DNA from: Nonomuraea solani
GTDB lineage: Bacteria > Actinomycetota > Actinomycetes > Streptosporangiales > Streptosporangiaceae
Reading direction: 5' to 3'
DNA: 64,000 bases
NCBI RefSeq assembly: GCF_900108335.1
Contig: NZ_FNVT01000001.1
Coordinates: forward strand, 1,281,652-1,345,651
Below the pieces are notes generated by a model, which did not search any database, was not told the DNA's origin, and saw only the letters and a list, made by a program, of their open reading frames with translations. Made by a program: the position numbers and the translations under genes. This document shows, piece after piece, positions 51,175 through 60,227 of the stretch. The stretch's first letter is position 1. Every line of letters begins with the position of its first letter.

Positions 51175-52950
51175 ATGGGCCGCCTCGTCCTCATCGTGCG
51201 TCTCGTGCTGGCCGACCTGCGGCGGCACCCGGCCCAGGCCGCGATGCTCGTGCTCGCGGTGACCGCCGCCACCGCCACCCTGGCCCTGGGCCTGTCGCTG
51301 AGCGGGGCGAGCCAGAGACTGTACGACCAGACCAGGGCGGCCACCGCCGGCCCTGACGTGGTGGCACTCGTCCCCGGCTCCGGCCCGGACGTGACCTCGG
51401 CCATGGCCACGCTGGCCGAGGACCCCGAGGTCGTGGCCGGCAACGGCCCCTACCGCATCGTCTACGCCACCCTCACCGTACGCGGCCTGTCCTCGAACGT
51501 GGTGGTGCACGCCGCCGCCGAGACGCCCGGCCCGGTCGACCGGCCCCTGGTGACCTCGGGCCACTGGGTACGCCCCGGCGGCGCGGTCGTCGAACGCGGC
51601 TTCGCCACCGCCCTGGGCGTCGGCCCCGGCGACCACGTCACCATCGCCGGCCGGTCCTACCCCGTCGTCGGGATCGCCGTGACCGCGGCCACCTCCATCT
51701 ACCCCTGGGCGGCGCAGATCGGCCCCGGCGGCGGCCCCAGTGACGCGACCGGCCTGGTCTGGTTCACCCCATCGGACACCCGGACCCTGGCCGCCGGAAA
51801 CGCTCTCCCGGTGACCACGGCCCTGGACCTCAAGCTGCGCGACCCCGACGCCACCGAGGCATTCCTCGACACCCACCATCTGCCCGGCGTCAGGATCACC
51901 TTCCACACCTGGCAGTTCAAAGCCGGCCAGGACATGGTCATCCTCAACGACAGCCAGCCGATCCTGGTCGTCGGGAGCTGGCTGCTCGGCTTCCTGGCCA
52001 TCACCGGAGTGACCGCGCTGGCCGCGGGGCGCGCCGCCGAGCAGACGCGCCGGGCCGGGCTGCTCAAGGCCGTCGGCGCCACCCCCGGTCTGATCGCCGC
52101 CGTCCTGCTCACCGAATATCTGGCGCTGGCGCTGCTGGCCGACGCGCTGGGCCTGGCGCTCGCCGACCTGACCGTGCCCGCCATCGCCAGCCCCACCGCC
52201 AGCCGGATCGGTGACGCCGCCGGGCTGACGGGCGCGACCGTGATCGCGACGACCGTCTTCGCCGTCCTTGTGGCGGCGCTGTCCACCGTGCGCCCCACGC
52301 TGCGCGCCCTGCGCACGGCGACGGTCACGGCGCTGACCGCCACCGCCCACCGGCCACGCCACCGCCCCTGGCTGGTCGCGCTGAGCGCGATGCTGCCCAC
52401 CCCGCTGCTGCTCGGGCTGCGCCTGACCGCCCGCCGGCCGGGCCGCGCGGTGCTGCAGGCGTGCTCCACCGCCACCACGCTGATCGCGATCATCGCCCTG
52501 CTGACCTTCTACGCCCAGCCTTCCAGGGCATACGGCCTGAGCCTGCCCAACCTGAGCACCGAACACGACCGCTGGCTGCTGCTCGCGGTCACGGCCCTGG
52601 TGATCGCGCTCGCGATCGTCAACACCATCACGTTCACCTGGACCTCGGCGATGGAGGCCCGGGCCAATATGGCCATCGCGCGCACGCTCGGCGCCACCCC
52701 CGGGCAGATCTCCGCGGGGCTGTCCACCGCCCAGCTCCTGCCCGTCCTGTCCGGCGCCCTCGCCGGCGTCCCTCTGGGCATCGGCGTGTACGGGATTCTC
52801 AGCGCCGGGAAGGTGATCGCACCGCCGTTCTCCTGGATGCTCGGCGCCGTACTCGCGATCCTGCTGGCCACGGCGGCGCTCACCGCCCTGCCCGCCCGCC
52901 TGGCGGCCCGCCGGGAGGTGGCGCGGACCCTCAGTGCCGAAACGGCCTGA
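51175..52950 (+). CDS. FtsX/MacB-type ABC permease
   Basis: Membrane protein of 591 aa. Helix 1 is QAAMLVLAVTAATATLALGLSL, followed by an extracytoplasmic domain of about 190 residues (RLYDQTRAATAGPDVVAL onward). Helices 2-4 contain the FtsX motif (AGRAAEQTRRAGLLKAVGATPGLIAAVLL), and a second FtsX unit closes the protein (MEARANMAIARTLGATPGQI and final helices). Two FtsX repeats in one chain are typical for actinobacterial permeases of this group. The likely role is export of a lipid or peptide, or resistance to a membrane-active compound. The 3' end overlaps the convergent gene by 20 bp. Confidence 0.9.
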   Translation: MGRLVLIVRLVLADLRRHPAQAAMLVLAVTAATATLALGLSLSGASQRLYDQTRAATAGPDVVALVPGSGPDVTSAMATLAEDPEVVAGNGPYRIVYATLTVRGLSSNVVVHAAAETPGPVDRPLVTSGHWVRPGGAVVERGFATALGVGPGDHVTIAGRSYPVVGIAVTAATSIYPWAAQIGPGGGPSDATGLVWFTPSDTRTLAAGNALPVTTALDLKLRDPDATEAFLDTHHLPGVRITFHTWQFKAGQDMVILNDSQPILVVGSWLLGFLAITGVTALAAGRAAEQTRRAGLLKAVGATPGLIAAVLLTEYLALALLADALGLALADLTVPAIASPTASRIGDAAGLTGATVIATTVFAVLVAALSTVRPTLRALRTATVTALTATAHRPRHRPWLVALSAMLPTPLLLGLRLTARRPGRAVLQACSTATTLIAIIALLTFYAQPSRAYGLSLPNLSTEHDRWLLLAVTALVIALAIVNTITFTWTSAMEARANMAIARTLGATPGQISAGLSTAQLLPVLSGALAGVPLGIGVYGILSAGKVIAPPFSWMLGAVLAILLATAALTALPARLAARREVARTLSAETA

Positions 52951-53401
52951 CCTGGGACTCGCGGATCTCACTGAACAGCCTGAGCGTCACCCACCGCGGC
53001 CAATGCCCCAGGCCCAGGGCGCTGGAGCGGAACACCGTCTCCAGCACGATCTTCACGTAGGGGTGCTCACCGGGGATCTCGGCGCACATGACCGAGACGG
53101 GCGCCCGCACCTCCCTGCGTCCCAGCCGCAGCCACGCGTGCGGGTCGCGGTCGAGGTCGGCCGACTCCCAGGACAACTCCGGCGACGGCAGCGGGAGCCG
53201 CAGGTCGAACCCCGCCAGGGTGGCGTCGGGCCGCAGGTAGAAGGAGCCGTCCACGCGCGGCGGCGCGTACAGGAGACGGGGGCCCTTGCGCCCGCTCGTC
53301 GTCATCCTCGCTTCGGTCGCCTCCAGGACGATCTGCCACGAGCCGGGGCCGATGGACGTTGTCAACGGGATCACCTCGCCGTGTTCGTACGCGCTGGTCA
53401 C
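52931..53401 (-). CDS. Conserved hypothetical protein
   Basis: A protein of about 156 aa with no family that I recognise. The body (LTTSIGPGSWQIVLEATEAR, GPRLLYAPPRVDGSFYLRPD, FDLRLPLPSPELSW, ADLDRDPHAWLRLGRREVRAPVSVM, HPYVKIVLETVFRSSALGLG) is compact alpha/beta with conserved-looking aromatic residues and normal codon use. The frame stays open upstream to 53719, but that part is antisense to the qcrB start and looks like noise. The GTG at 53401 or 53374 is the likely start; neither has a well-spaced ribosome site. It converges with the FtsX gene and is divergent from qcrB. Confidence 0.6.
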   Translation of the reverse strand: MTSAYEHGEVIPLTTSIGPGSWQIVLEATEARMTTSGRKGPRLLYAPPRVDGSFYLRPDATLAGFDLRLPLPSPELSWESADLDRDPHAWLRLGRREVRAPVSVMCAEIPGEHPYVKIVLETVFRSSALGLGHWPRWVTLRLFSEIRESQVRPFRH

Positions 53402-53507
53402 CTCTAAGACGTACGAAGCCCCTCGAATGTGACACCGGGGGGTGATGTCACAAACCATCGGCCGGAGGCGTCTTAGTGATGAACGCGACAGAAAGGGAAT
53501 CGCGCCC

Positions 53508-55118
53508 ATGCAAACCGGCCCGAAGGCGGTCCCCGGCGCCATCGCCAGGACCTCATCGTTCCTCGACGACCGCCTGGGAGCGGCCCGCTTCCTCAACCGC
53601 AACCTGCGCAAGATCTTCCCCGACCACTGGACGTTCCTGCTGGGCGAGATCGCGCTGTACTCGTTCGTCATCCTGCTGCTCACCGGAACGTTCCTGACGT
53701 TCTGGTTCAAGCCGAGCATGGGCCACGTCGTCTATGACGGCGTGTACGCGCCGTTGCGGGGCGTGGGGATGTCGCAGGCGTACGCCTCCACGCTGGAGAT
53801 CAGCTTCGAGGTGCGCGGCGGGCTGCTCATCAGGCAGATCCACCACTGGTCGGCGCTGCTGTTCATCGGCAGCATGATGATCCACGCGCTGCGCGTGTTC
53901 TTCACCGGCGCCTACCGCAAGCCGCGCGAGCTGACCTGGATCATCGGGGTCACGATGCTCGCCCTGGCCCTGCTGGAGGGGCTGACGGGCTACTCGCTGC
54001 CGGACGACCTGCTGTCGGGCGCCGGGCTGCGGGTCACCGAGGGCGTGCTCATGTCGGTGCCCCTCGTCGGCACCTACCTGACCTTCTTCCTGTTCGGCGG
54101 GGAGTATCCGGGCGAGGACGTCATCTCCCGGTTCTTCTCACTGCACATCCTGCTGATCCCGGGGGTGCTGCTGGTGCTGATCTCGGCGCACCTGGTGCTG
54201 ATGTGGGTGCAGAAGCACACCCAGATGCCGGGCAAGGACCGTACCAACACGAATGTGGTGGGCGCGCCGCTGTACCCGTCGTTCATGGCCAAGACGGGGG
54301 CGTTCTTCCTGTTCACCCTGGCCACGGTGGCGGGCCTGGCCACCTTCGCCCAGATCAACCCCGTGTGGCTGTACGGCCCCTACAGCCCCGGCGACATCTC
54401 GGCCGGCTCCCAGCCCGACTTCTACCTGGGCTTCCTGGAGGGCGCGCTGCGGCTGATGCCCGCCTGGGAGGTCAACCTGCTCGGCACCGGCCACGCGGGC
54501 ACGCTGCCGTTGAGCGTGGTCATCCCGGCGCTGGTGCCGCTGGGCGTCATCCTCACCGGGATGGTGCTCTACCCGTTCATCGAGCGGTGGATCACCGGCG
54601 ACCATCGGGAGCACCACATCCTGGAGCGCCCCCGCAACAACCCGCACCGCACCGCGATCGGCATGAGCACCGTCGTCTTCTACGGGGTGCTGTGGCTGCT
54701 GGGGGCCAACGACGAGCTCTCGTCCACCTTCCACATCAGCCTGTACGCCACCACGTACGCGGGGCGCGTCCTGGTGATCGCCGGGCCCGCGCTCGCCTAC
54801 CTCGTCACCTACCGGATCTGCCTCGGCCTGCAGCGCTCCGACGCCGAGCTCGTCGGGCACGGGCTGCCCACCGGCGTGATCAGGCGGCTGCCCGGCGGCG
54901 CGTTCACCGAGGCGCACGCGCCGCTGGACGAGGACATCGAGGCGCACCTGCGCGCCAAGGAGGCCGTACCGGTGCTCGCCGCTCACAACGGCTCCGGTGT
55001 CCCGCCCGAGCGTGTGCGGGGCCCGCTCGGCAGGCTGCGGGCCCGCATGTCGGCCGCGTACGGCGGGGAGAAGGTCGCCCTGGAGGAGGAGCACGACGAC
55101 CGGTCCCTGACGCGCTGA
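53508..55118 (+). CDS. qcrB: Cytochrome b subunit QcrB-like, orphan copy
   Basis: Membrane cytochrome b of 536 aa, the QcrB type of the actinobacterial bc1-aa3 supercomplex. The start is the ATG at 53508 with GAAAGGGA upstream. Both haem-ligand pairs are present: His in IHHWSALLFIGSMMIHALR and in LHILLIPGVLLVLISAHLVL. The quinol-site region shows DISAGSQPDFYLGFLEGALRLMP. The C-terminal extension typical of actinobacterial QcrB follows. Normal qcrB lies in a qcrCAB cluster beside cta genes; here there is no qcrA or qcrC, so this is probably a second, free-standing copy. Its role may be an alternative or stress-induced oxidase branch. Confidence 0.88.
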   Translation: MQTGPKAVPGAIARTSSFLDDRLGAARFLNRNLRKIFPDHWTFLLGEIALYSFVILLLTGTFLTFWFKPSMGHVVYDGVYAPLRGVGMSQAYASTLEISFEVRGGLLIRQIHHWSALLFIGSMMIHALRVFFTGAYRKPRELTWIIGVTMLALALLEGLTGYSLPDDLLSGAGLRVTEGVLMSVPLVGTYLTFFLFGGEYPGEDVISRFFSLHILLIPGVLLVLISAHLVLMWVQKHTQMPGKDRTNTNVVGAPLYPSFMAKTGAFFLFTLATVAGLATFAQINPVWLYGPYSPGDISAGSQPDFYLGFLEGALRLMPAWEVNLLGTGHAGTLPLSVVIPALVPLGVILTGMVLYPFIERWITGDHREHHILERPRNNPHRTAIGMSTVVFYGVLWLLGANDELSSTFHISLYATTYAGRVLVIAGPALAYLVTYRICLGLQRSDAELVGHGLPTGVIRRLPGGAFTEAHAPLDEDIEAHLRAKEAVPVLAAHNGSGVPPERVRGPLGRLRARMSAAYGGEKVALEEEHDDRSLTR

Positions 55119-55124
55119 ACCGCG

Positions 55125-56033
55125 CTACCGGGCGATCCCGGCGATCAGCTCCAACTGGGCGAGCTGGGCGTCGAGGCCGGGCGCCGCGATGCGGCAGACC
55201 AGGTGCTCGGCGCCCGCCTCCACGTAGCGGGCCAGCGTCTCGGCCACCCGCTCGGCCGGGCCCGCGACCAGCACCTGGATCGTCCGCACCACCTCGTACG
55301 GCAGGCCGTAGGTGGCCCGGCAGTAGGCGTCGAGCTCCCGTTCGCCCCGGGCCGCGTCATCGGTGACCAGCACCGTGACGAACAGCGCCGGGGTGATGGT
55401 GCGGCGTCCAGCGGCGTGCCGTACCGTCTGGAGGCCCGCCCGATAGTCAGCGGGATCGGGCGGATAGGGCAGCCAGCCGTCGTAGAGCCGCCCGGTGCGC
55501 TCCAGCGCCGACGGACTCGCCCCGCCCAGCCAGATCGGCGGCCCGCCGGGCCGGAAGGAGGGCGTGGACTCGGGCAGTTCGTCGAAGGACAGCACCTTGC
55601 CGTGGAAGGCCCGCTCGCCCGCCCACAGGGCCCGCCACAGGGCGACGGTGTCGTCCAGCCGGGCGAAGCGGCGCGGCCACGGCACCTCCGACAGCGCGTA
55701 CTCGGCCTCCGACCGGCCGGGAAAGCCCGCGCCCACCGTGACGACCAGCCGCCCGGCCGACAGGTGGTCGAGGGAGGCCAGCTCCTGCGCGGCCGTGACC
55801 GGGCGGCGGAAGGCGGGCAGCAGCGCGGCGGTGCCGAGCGTGACGCGCCCGGTCATCGGCGCGAGGGCGGCGAGCATGGTCAGCGGCTCGATCCGGGCGC
55901 CGAGCAGGGTGTCGTTGGCCCAGACCGAGTCGTAGCCGAGCCGCTCGGCGCGGACGCCGAAGTCGACGAGCCGCCGGGCGTCGTCCCACTGGCTCTGGTT
56001 CGCAGGGAGGAGAACCCCCAGTCGCGTGTTCAC
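55125..56033 (-). CDS. Luciferase-like (LLM class) F420/flavin oxidoreductase
   Basis: TIM-barrel oxidoreductase of 302 aa. Typical blocks are LGVLLPANQSQWDDARRLVDFGVRAERLGYDSVWANDTL, EPLTMLAALAPMTGRVTLGTAALLPAFRRPV, HLSAGRLVVTVGAGFPG and PPIWLGGASPSALERTGRLYDGWLPYPP. LLM proteins in actinomycetes use F420 or FMN to oxidise or reduce varied substrates. It is divergent from the XRE/MmyB-like regulator across 74 bp, an arrangement frequent for such pairs, and converges with the orphan qcrB. Confidence 0.88.
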   Translation of the reverse strand: MNTRLGVLLPANQSQWDDARRLVDFGVRAERLGYDSVWANDTLLGARIEPLTMLAALAPMTGRVTLGTAALLPAFRRPVTAAQELASLDHLSAGRLVVTVGAGFPGRSEAEYALSEVPWPRRFARLDDTVALWRALWAGERAFHGKVLSFDELPESTPSFRPGGPPIWLGGASPSALERTGRLYDGWLPYPPDPADYRAGLQTVRHAAGRRTITPALFVTVLVTDDAARGERELDAYCRATYGLPYEVVRTIQVLVAGPAERVAETLARYVEAGAEHLVCRIAAPGLDAQLAQLELIAGIAR

Positions 56034-56107
56034 GGGCCGATCGTGCTCCCGCCCGGGAATGCCGGCAATTCCCTCGAAGGAATGGACGGGTCCACCAGAC
56101 TGGGAGC

Positions 56108-56833
56108 GTGGACTTCGCCGACACGCTGCGCGCGGCCCGGCAGCGCCGCCGCCTCAGCCAGCTCGACCTCGCGCTGCGTGCGGGCACGACCCAGCGCCAC
56201 CTCAGCTTCATGGAGAGCGGCCGCTCCCGGCCGGGCCGGGCGATGGTCGTACGGCTCGGCGAGTCCATGGAACTCCCGCTCAGGGAGCGCAACGAACTCC
56301 TGCTCTCAGCCGGTTACGCCCCCGTCTACCCGCACACCCCGCTCGACGACCCGAGCCTCGCGCCGGTACGCACCGCGCTGGGGCACATCCTCACCGGGCA
56401 CCTGCCGTACCCCGCGATCGTGGTGGACGCGCGGCACGACCTGGTGCTCGCCAACGACGCGTTCGGCCTGATCACCGAGGGCGTCGCGGAGCACCTGCTC
56501 CGCCCGCCGATCAACGTGCTGCGCGTCTCCCTGCACCCCGAGGGCCTGGCGCCGCGGGTCGTCAACCTGGCCCAGTGGGCGCGGCACATCCTCGACCGTC
56601 TCCCGCACGACGACCTCTACGACGAGCTGTCCGGCTACGTGCCGCACGTCGCGCCCGGGCCCGGCCACGTGGGCTTCGCGGCGCCCCTGCGGCTGCGCTC
56701 GTCGCGCGGCGAACTCCTGCTGACGACCACGATCACGACGTTCGCGACAGCGCTCGACGTGACCGTGGCGGAGCTGAAGCTGGAGGCGTTCCTGCCCGCC
56801 GACGCGGCCACGGCTGCACTGCTCACCGGTTAG
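56108..56833 (+). CDS. XRE-family regulator with MmyB-like ligand domain
   Basis: Regulator of 241 aa, GTG start at 56108. The N-terminal HTH_31-type domain reads FADTLRAARQRRRLSQLDLALRAGTTQRHLSFMESGRSRPGRAMV. The C-terminal part (about 95-240: HLPYPAIVVDARHDLVLANDAF, RPPINVLRVSLHPEGLAP, FAAPLRLRSSRGELLLTTTITTFAT) is the MmyB-like PAS-type domain thought to bind small, perhaps fatty, ligands. It is divergent from the LLM oxidoreductase, its likely target. The 3' end overlaps the MFS gene by 4 bp. Confidence 0.92.
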   Translation: MDFADTLRAARQRRRLSQLDLALRAGTTQRHLSFMESGRSRPGRAMVVRLGESMELPLRERNELLLSAGYAPVYPHTPLDDPSLAPVRTALGHILTGHLPYPAIVVDARHDLVLANDAFGLITEGVAEHLLRPPINVLRVSLHPEGLAPRVVNLAQWARHILDRLPHDDLYDELSGYVPHVAPGPGHVGFAAPLRLRSSRGELLLTTTITTFATALDVTVAELKLEAFLPADAATAALLTG

Positions 56834-58077
56834 AGGCCGGTCGCCGCTGGAGCTTTGGAGGCGGCCATGGTGGCGCGCCCGGACGGCAGGCGGGTCGCGA
56901 TCGCCATCACGACGATGGTGGCCAGGCCGGCGACGATCAGCAGCGCCTGCACGCTCACCACATCGGCCAGCGGGCCGAAGACGACCATGCCGACCGGCGT
57001 GGCCAGCGCCATCACGATGCTGACGTAGCTGAAGACGCGCCCGTGCATGGTGGCCTCGACGGTCTCCTGGATCAGCGTCACGAACGGGGTCGAGAACGGC
57101 GGCACCAGCAGCCCGAGCAGGAACATGAAGCCGTAGAAGACCCACAGGTTCGTGCTCAGCCCGAGCGCCAGGGTCACCGCCCCGAAACCGTAGACGGCGA
57201 CGAGGATCAGCCCCACCCGGCCGCGGCCGGCCAGCACGGTGGACATCAGCACCCCGCCGAGCAGCATGCCGAGGCTGAAGGCGATCTCCAGCACCGCCAG
57301 CATCCACTCCTCGCTGCCGAAGTCGCGCGCGACCATCAGCGGCGTGACGAACGAGGGGGCCACGGTGAGCAGGAAGATGACCGTGTACACGATGAGCAGC
57401 CAGCGCACGATCGGATGCGTACGGATGTAGCGCATCCCCTCGGCCAGGTCCTGCCAGTAGGTGGCGTCCGACTCGGTCACCCGCTCCAGGGTCGGGACGG
57501 CGACCAGGGCGAGCAGGCCGATCCCGATGACCGCCGTGACCACGTCCAGGAAGAAGACCGGGACGATGCCGAAGGCCGCGAAGATCGCGCCGGCGGCGGC
57601 GGGCGCGAGCAGCGCCATCGCCGAATGGATGGTCTGGAAGATCCCGTTGACCCGCATCAGGTGCTCGCCCGGCACGACCTGCGGGATCATCGCCTGCACG
57701 GCCGGGGTCTGGAAACCGGCTCCGACCGACCGCACCGCCACCGCCAGCAGCACGATCCACAGGTCGGTGACCCCGTTGGCCATCAGCAGCGCGAGCACCA
57801 GCGTCGCGGCGGCGATGCCCGCGTCGGCGACCATCACCAGCACCCGGCGGTTCATCCGGTCGGCGAGCACCCCGCCGAAGAGCGACACCAGACCCTGCGG
57901 CAGGAACGCGGCCACGGCGTAGAGCGCCACCGCCAGCCCGGACCGGGTCTCCAGGGTCACCCACCACATCACCACGTACTGCACGACCATCGACCCGAAT
58001 AAGGACACGGTCTGGCCGACCAGGAACAGGGCGACGTTGCGCCGCCAGGACGGGGCTGCCGTCGCGTTGTCATCCAT
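56830..58077 (-). CDS. MFS transporter (12 helices, DHA3-like)
   Basis: Exporter of 415 aa, start ATG at 58077 (MDDNATAAPSWRRN). Helix 1 is VALFLVGQTVSLFGSMVVQYVVMWWV. Motif A in loop 2-3 reads FGGVLADRMNRRVLVMVAD, and helix 4-5 is followed by GFQTPAVQAMIPQVVPGEHLMRVNG, hallmarks of the DHA3 macrolide-efflux group. An internal duplication of six plus six helices is visible. The same subfamily is fused to the NRPS in this window (motif GGALADRVDRRRIMLACD). Substrate unknown. Confidence 0.9.
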   Translation of the reverse strand: MDDNATAAPSWRRNVALFLVGQTVSLFGSMVVQYVVMWWVTLETRSGLAVALYAVAAFLPQGLVSLFGGVLADRMNRRVLVMVADAGIAAATLVLALLMANGVTDLWIVLLAVAVRSVGAGFQTPAVQAMIPQVVPGEHLMRVNGIFQTIHSAMALLAPAAAGAIFAAFGIVPVFFLDVVTAVIGIGLLALVAVPTLERVTESDATYWQDLAEGMRYIRTHPIVRWLLIVYTVIFLLTVAPSFVTPLMVARDFGSEEWMLAVLEIAFSLGMLLGGVLMSTVLAGRGRVGLILVAVYGFGAVTLALGLSTNLWVFYGFMFLLGLLVPPFSTPFVTLIQETVEATMHGRVFSYVSIVMALATPVGMVVFGPLADVVSVQALLIVAGLATIVVMAIATRLPSGRATMAASKAPAATGL

Positions 58078-58276
58078 GCCATCGATCTTGCCCGGTTCGC
58101 GTTCCCGGCGTGGCCCTCTGGGTAGTCGAAGTGACCGGAAAAGCGCGCGATGGAACCGAAACCGGACTTCCGACCGTCCCCTGAATAGAGGGAAATCCGC
58201 CAACCGCATCCGTCCCGTGACAAACCCGCAGGCCAACTCCACTGGACCCCGTTCGAAACCAAGGAGTACGACTTCG

Positions 58277-58630
58277 GTGAATCCGCACTCACTTGCCCAC
58301 AGGGCCAACCGACACGGCTGGGATGTGCAGACCATCCCGCGATCCGCCGGCCCTGTGGTCATTCTGCAGCGTGACGGCTGGCGTCTGGAGATCGCGTTCG
58401 ACGGTCACGCGCCCAAGCAGGCCACCGCCAACGGACCCGGTCACAACGTCGGCAAGCAGCTCAACCTCCGCTCGATCAACGACTTCGTGCACCAGCCGGG
58501 AACCGACCGGTTAACGCACTCCTGCCTCGGCCGGCGGACCGCCCGTCGCAAGAGCGAGCACGAAGGGGGCGAGCGGCCCGGCGACCGCGAGCAGGACGAG
58601 CAGCAGCAGGGCGACCCGATCGGCGGCTGA
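58277..58630 (+). CDS. Small hypothetical protein
   Basis: A 117-aa protein from GTG 58277, AAGGAG ten bases upstream. The first 75 residues look like a real soluble domain (ANRHGWDVQTIPRSAGPVVI, LQRDGWRLEIAFDG, VGKQLNLRSINDFVHQPG) with regular codon use. The last 35 residues are charged and Gln/Glu/Arg-rich. I do not recognise the family; the layout (start of a strand-rich domain with conserved Trp) resembles small actinomycete proteins found near regulators. It is divergent from the MFS gene across 199 bp. Confidence 0.6.
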   Translation: MNPHSLAHRANRHGWDVQTIPRSAGPVVILQRDGWRLEIAFDGHAPKQATANGPGHNVGKQLNLRSINDFVHQPGTDRLTHSCLGRRTARRKSEHEGGERPGDREQDEQQQGDPIGG

Positions 58631-58924
58631 GCGACCACGCGCCGCGCCTTCGCGCGGCGCTCCGCGGGTCTCGCCGGTGCTCGGCCGCCGGCAGGAAGCC
58701 TTCGGCGGCCGCGGCGTCGGTGACCGCGCCGAAGGCCGCCGGGCGCGTTCCCGAGGTCTTCGCGGAGGAGTTCCGACGTCGAGCCCGGCGCCAGGCGGTC
58801 GCCGACAATTAACAGAATTCGGCCTTATCAATATTCGCCTGGGTGAGTAAAGCATTACTTTTTCCGCCGGTGATCTCGGGAGAGTGTGTGGAGAGGCAGG
58901 TGGGAACTCCCCTAGGAGGATGAC
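58631..58924. other. Gap upstream of the P450 gene with a possible coding remnant
   Basis: 294 bp. In one plus frame 58681-58812 ends VPEVFAEEFRRRARRQAVADN then a stop, which resembles the C-terminal helix of small antitoxin-like proteins but has no start or upstream body. From 58800 the DNA turns AT-rich (gacaattaacagaattc to gcattactttttcc) and probably holds the P450 promoter. AGGAGG lies just before the P450 GTG. Confidence 0.45.
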
Positions 58925-60106
58925 GTGTCGTTCCTCGACGTCCTGGATCCGGATTTCGACTTCGATACCCCGGAGGTTTATGCCGCGCAGGCGGAAAACT
59001 GGTATGCGGACAGCCCCATCGGCCTGCTCGTGCTCCGTTACGAAGAGGCCAGCGAACTCCTGCGCGACCGCAGGATGGACCACGGCGGTAAACGCTACAT
59101 GGAGACGCACGGCATCTTCGACGGCCCGGTCTACGACTGGTTCGTGCCGATGATCGTCAACCATGAGGGAGAAGTCCACCGCCGCCTGCGTGGCCTGATG
59201 AACAAGGCGTTCACCGCGCGCCGGATCGCCGGGCTGCGGCCGTTCGTCCGGGAGCAGTCCGAGCTGCTGGCCGGCCGCCTCGAAGGTGACGAGACGCGCG
59301 ACTTCGTCGTCGAGTTCGGCAACCGGCTCCCGCTCGCGGTCATGTGCCGGCTGCTCGGCGTACAGCCCGAGGATTATGACCTCATCGGCCCCTGGACCTC
59401 CGACCTCGGCCTGGTCTTCGCCCTCTCGGCGGGCGGCGACATCGTGACCCGGCTGGAGAGCGCGGTCAACGGCCTCTACGACTACGTCGGCCACCTCATC
59501 GACGAGAAGACCGCCCACCCGGCCGACGACCTCAGCTCCGACCTGGTCGCGGCCCACCTCGCCGACGACACCCAGGTCAGCCGGGACGAGCTGTGCAACC
59601 TCCTGGTCACCCTGGTGTTCGCCGCCCACGACACGACCCGGCACCAGCTCGACAACGCCATGCTCGCCTTCGCGGGGCATCCCGGCCAGTGGACGCTGCT
59701 CGGGCGGCGGCCGGAGCTCGCGGACCAGGCCGTCGAAGAGGTGATCCGCTGGCAGCCCTCGGTGCCCACCGTCTACCGGTACGCCGCCGAGGACCTCGAC
59801 TACCAGGGGCTGCCCATCGAGAAGGGGGCGTACCTCACGATGTGCGTGAAGGTCGCCCAGCGCGATCCGCGCGCGTACAAGGCCGCCGACCGGTTCGACA
59901 TCACCGCCGCCAGGGACGTGGCCCCGCTGCAGTTCGGCGCGGGCCCGCACCACTGCCTGGGCGCCGCCCTCGCCCGCGTCGAGGTCGGTGAGTCGCTGGC
60001 CGCCCTCGCCACCCGGCTGGGCCCGCCGTCCATCGCGGGGCCGGTGCCCCGGATGGGTCCCATCGGCGTCCAGGGCCCCGAGGTGCTCCCGCTGCGCTTC
60101 GGCTGA
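58925..60106 (+). CDS. Cytochrome P450
   Basis: Soluble bacterial P450 of 393 aa, GTG start at 58925 after AGGAGG. The oxygen-binding I-helix reads VFAAHDTTRHQL, the K-helix ExxR is in VEEVIRWQPSV, and the haem loop FGAGPHHCLGAALARVE contains the Cys ligand and normal FGxGxHxCxG spacing. Substrate recognition is unknown; class I P450s of this length hydroxylate or couple natural-product intermediates or xenobiotics. No ferredoxin or reductase gene is adjacent. It stands alone between a small gene and a DUF2690 protein, upstream of the SARP regulator. Confidence 0.94.
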   Translation: MSFLDVLDPDFDFDTPEVYAAQAENWYADSPIGLLVLRYEEASELLRDRRMDHGGKRYMETHGIFDGPVYDWFVPMIVNHEGEVHRRLRGLMNKAFTARRIAGLRPFVREQSELLAGRLEGDETRDFVVEFGNRLPLAVMCRLLGVQPEDYDLIGPWTSDLGLVFALSAGGDIVTRLESAVNGLYDYVGHLIDEKTAHPADDLSSDLVAAHLADDTQVSRDELCNLLVTLVFAAHDTTRHQLDNAMLAFAGHPGQWTLLGRRPELADQAVEEVIRWQPSVPTVYRYAAEDLDYQGLPIEKGAYLTMCVKVAQRDPRAYKAADRFDITAARDVAPLQFGAGPHHCLGAALARVEVGESLAALATRLGPPSIAGPVPRMGPIGVQGPEVLPLRFG

Positions 60107-60227
60107 TCACCGGCTTTGTCCAAGCGGCTGCTCTGGACAATGTTCGGACAAATAGTCGTTGTCGCGCGCCGCGGAACCCGACATAGTCAGAACCGTTTAG
60201 CTCATTCGATAAAGGAGCCGGTTCGAC

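Noticed and set aside
53402..53719. N-terminal extension of the conserved hypothetical protein on the minus strand
   Set aside because: It is antisense to the qcrB start and its promoter and reads as Arg/Ser-rich noise.
58511..58640. Hydrophobic minus-strand segment (VALLLLVLLAVAGPLAPFVLA)
   Set aside because: It looks like a membrane helix, but no start codon or ribosome site is near and it is the complement of the charged tail of the plus-strand small gene.
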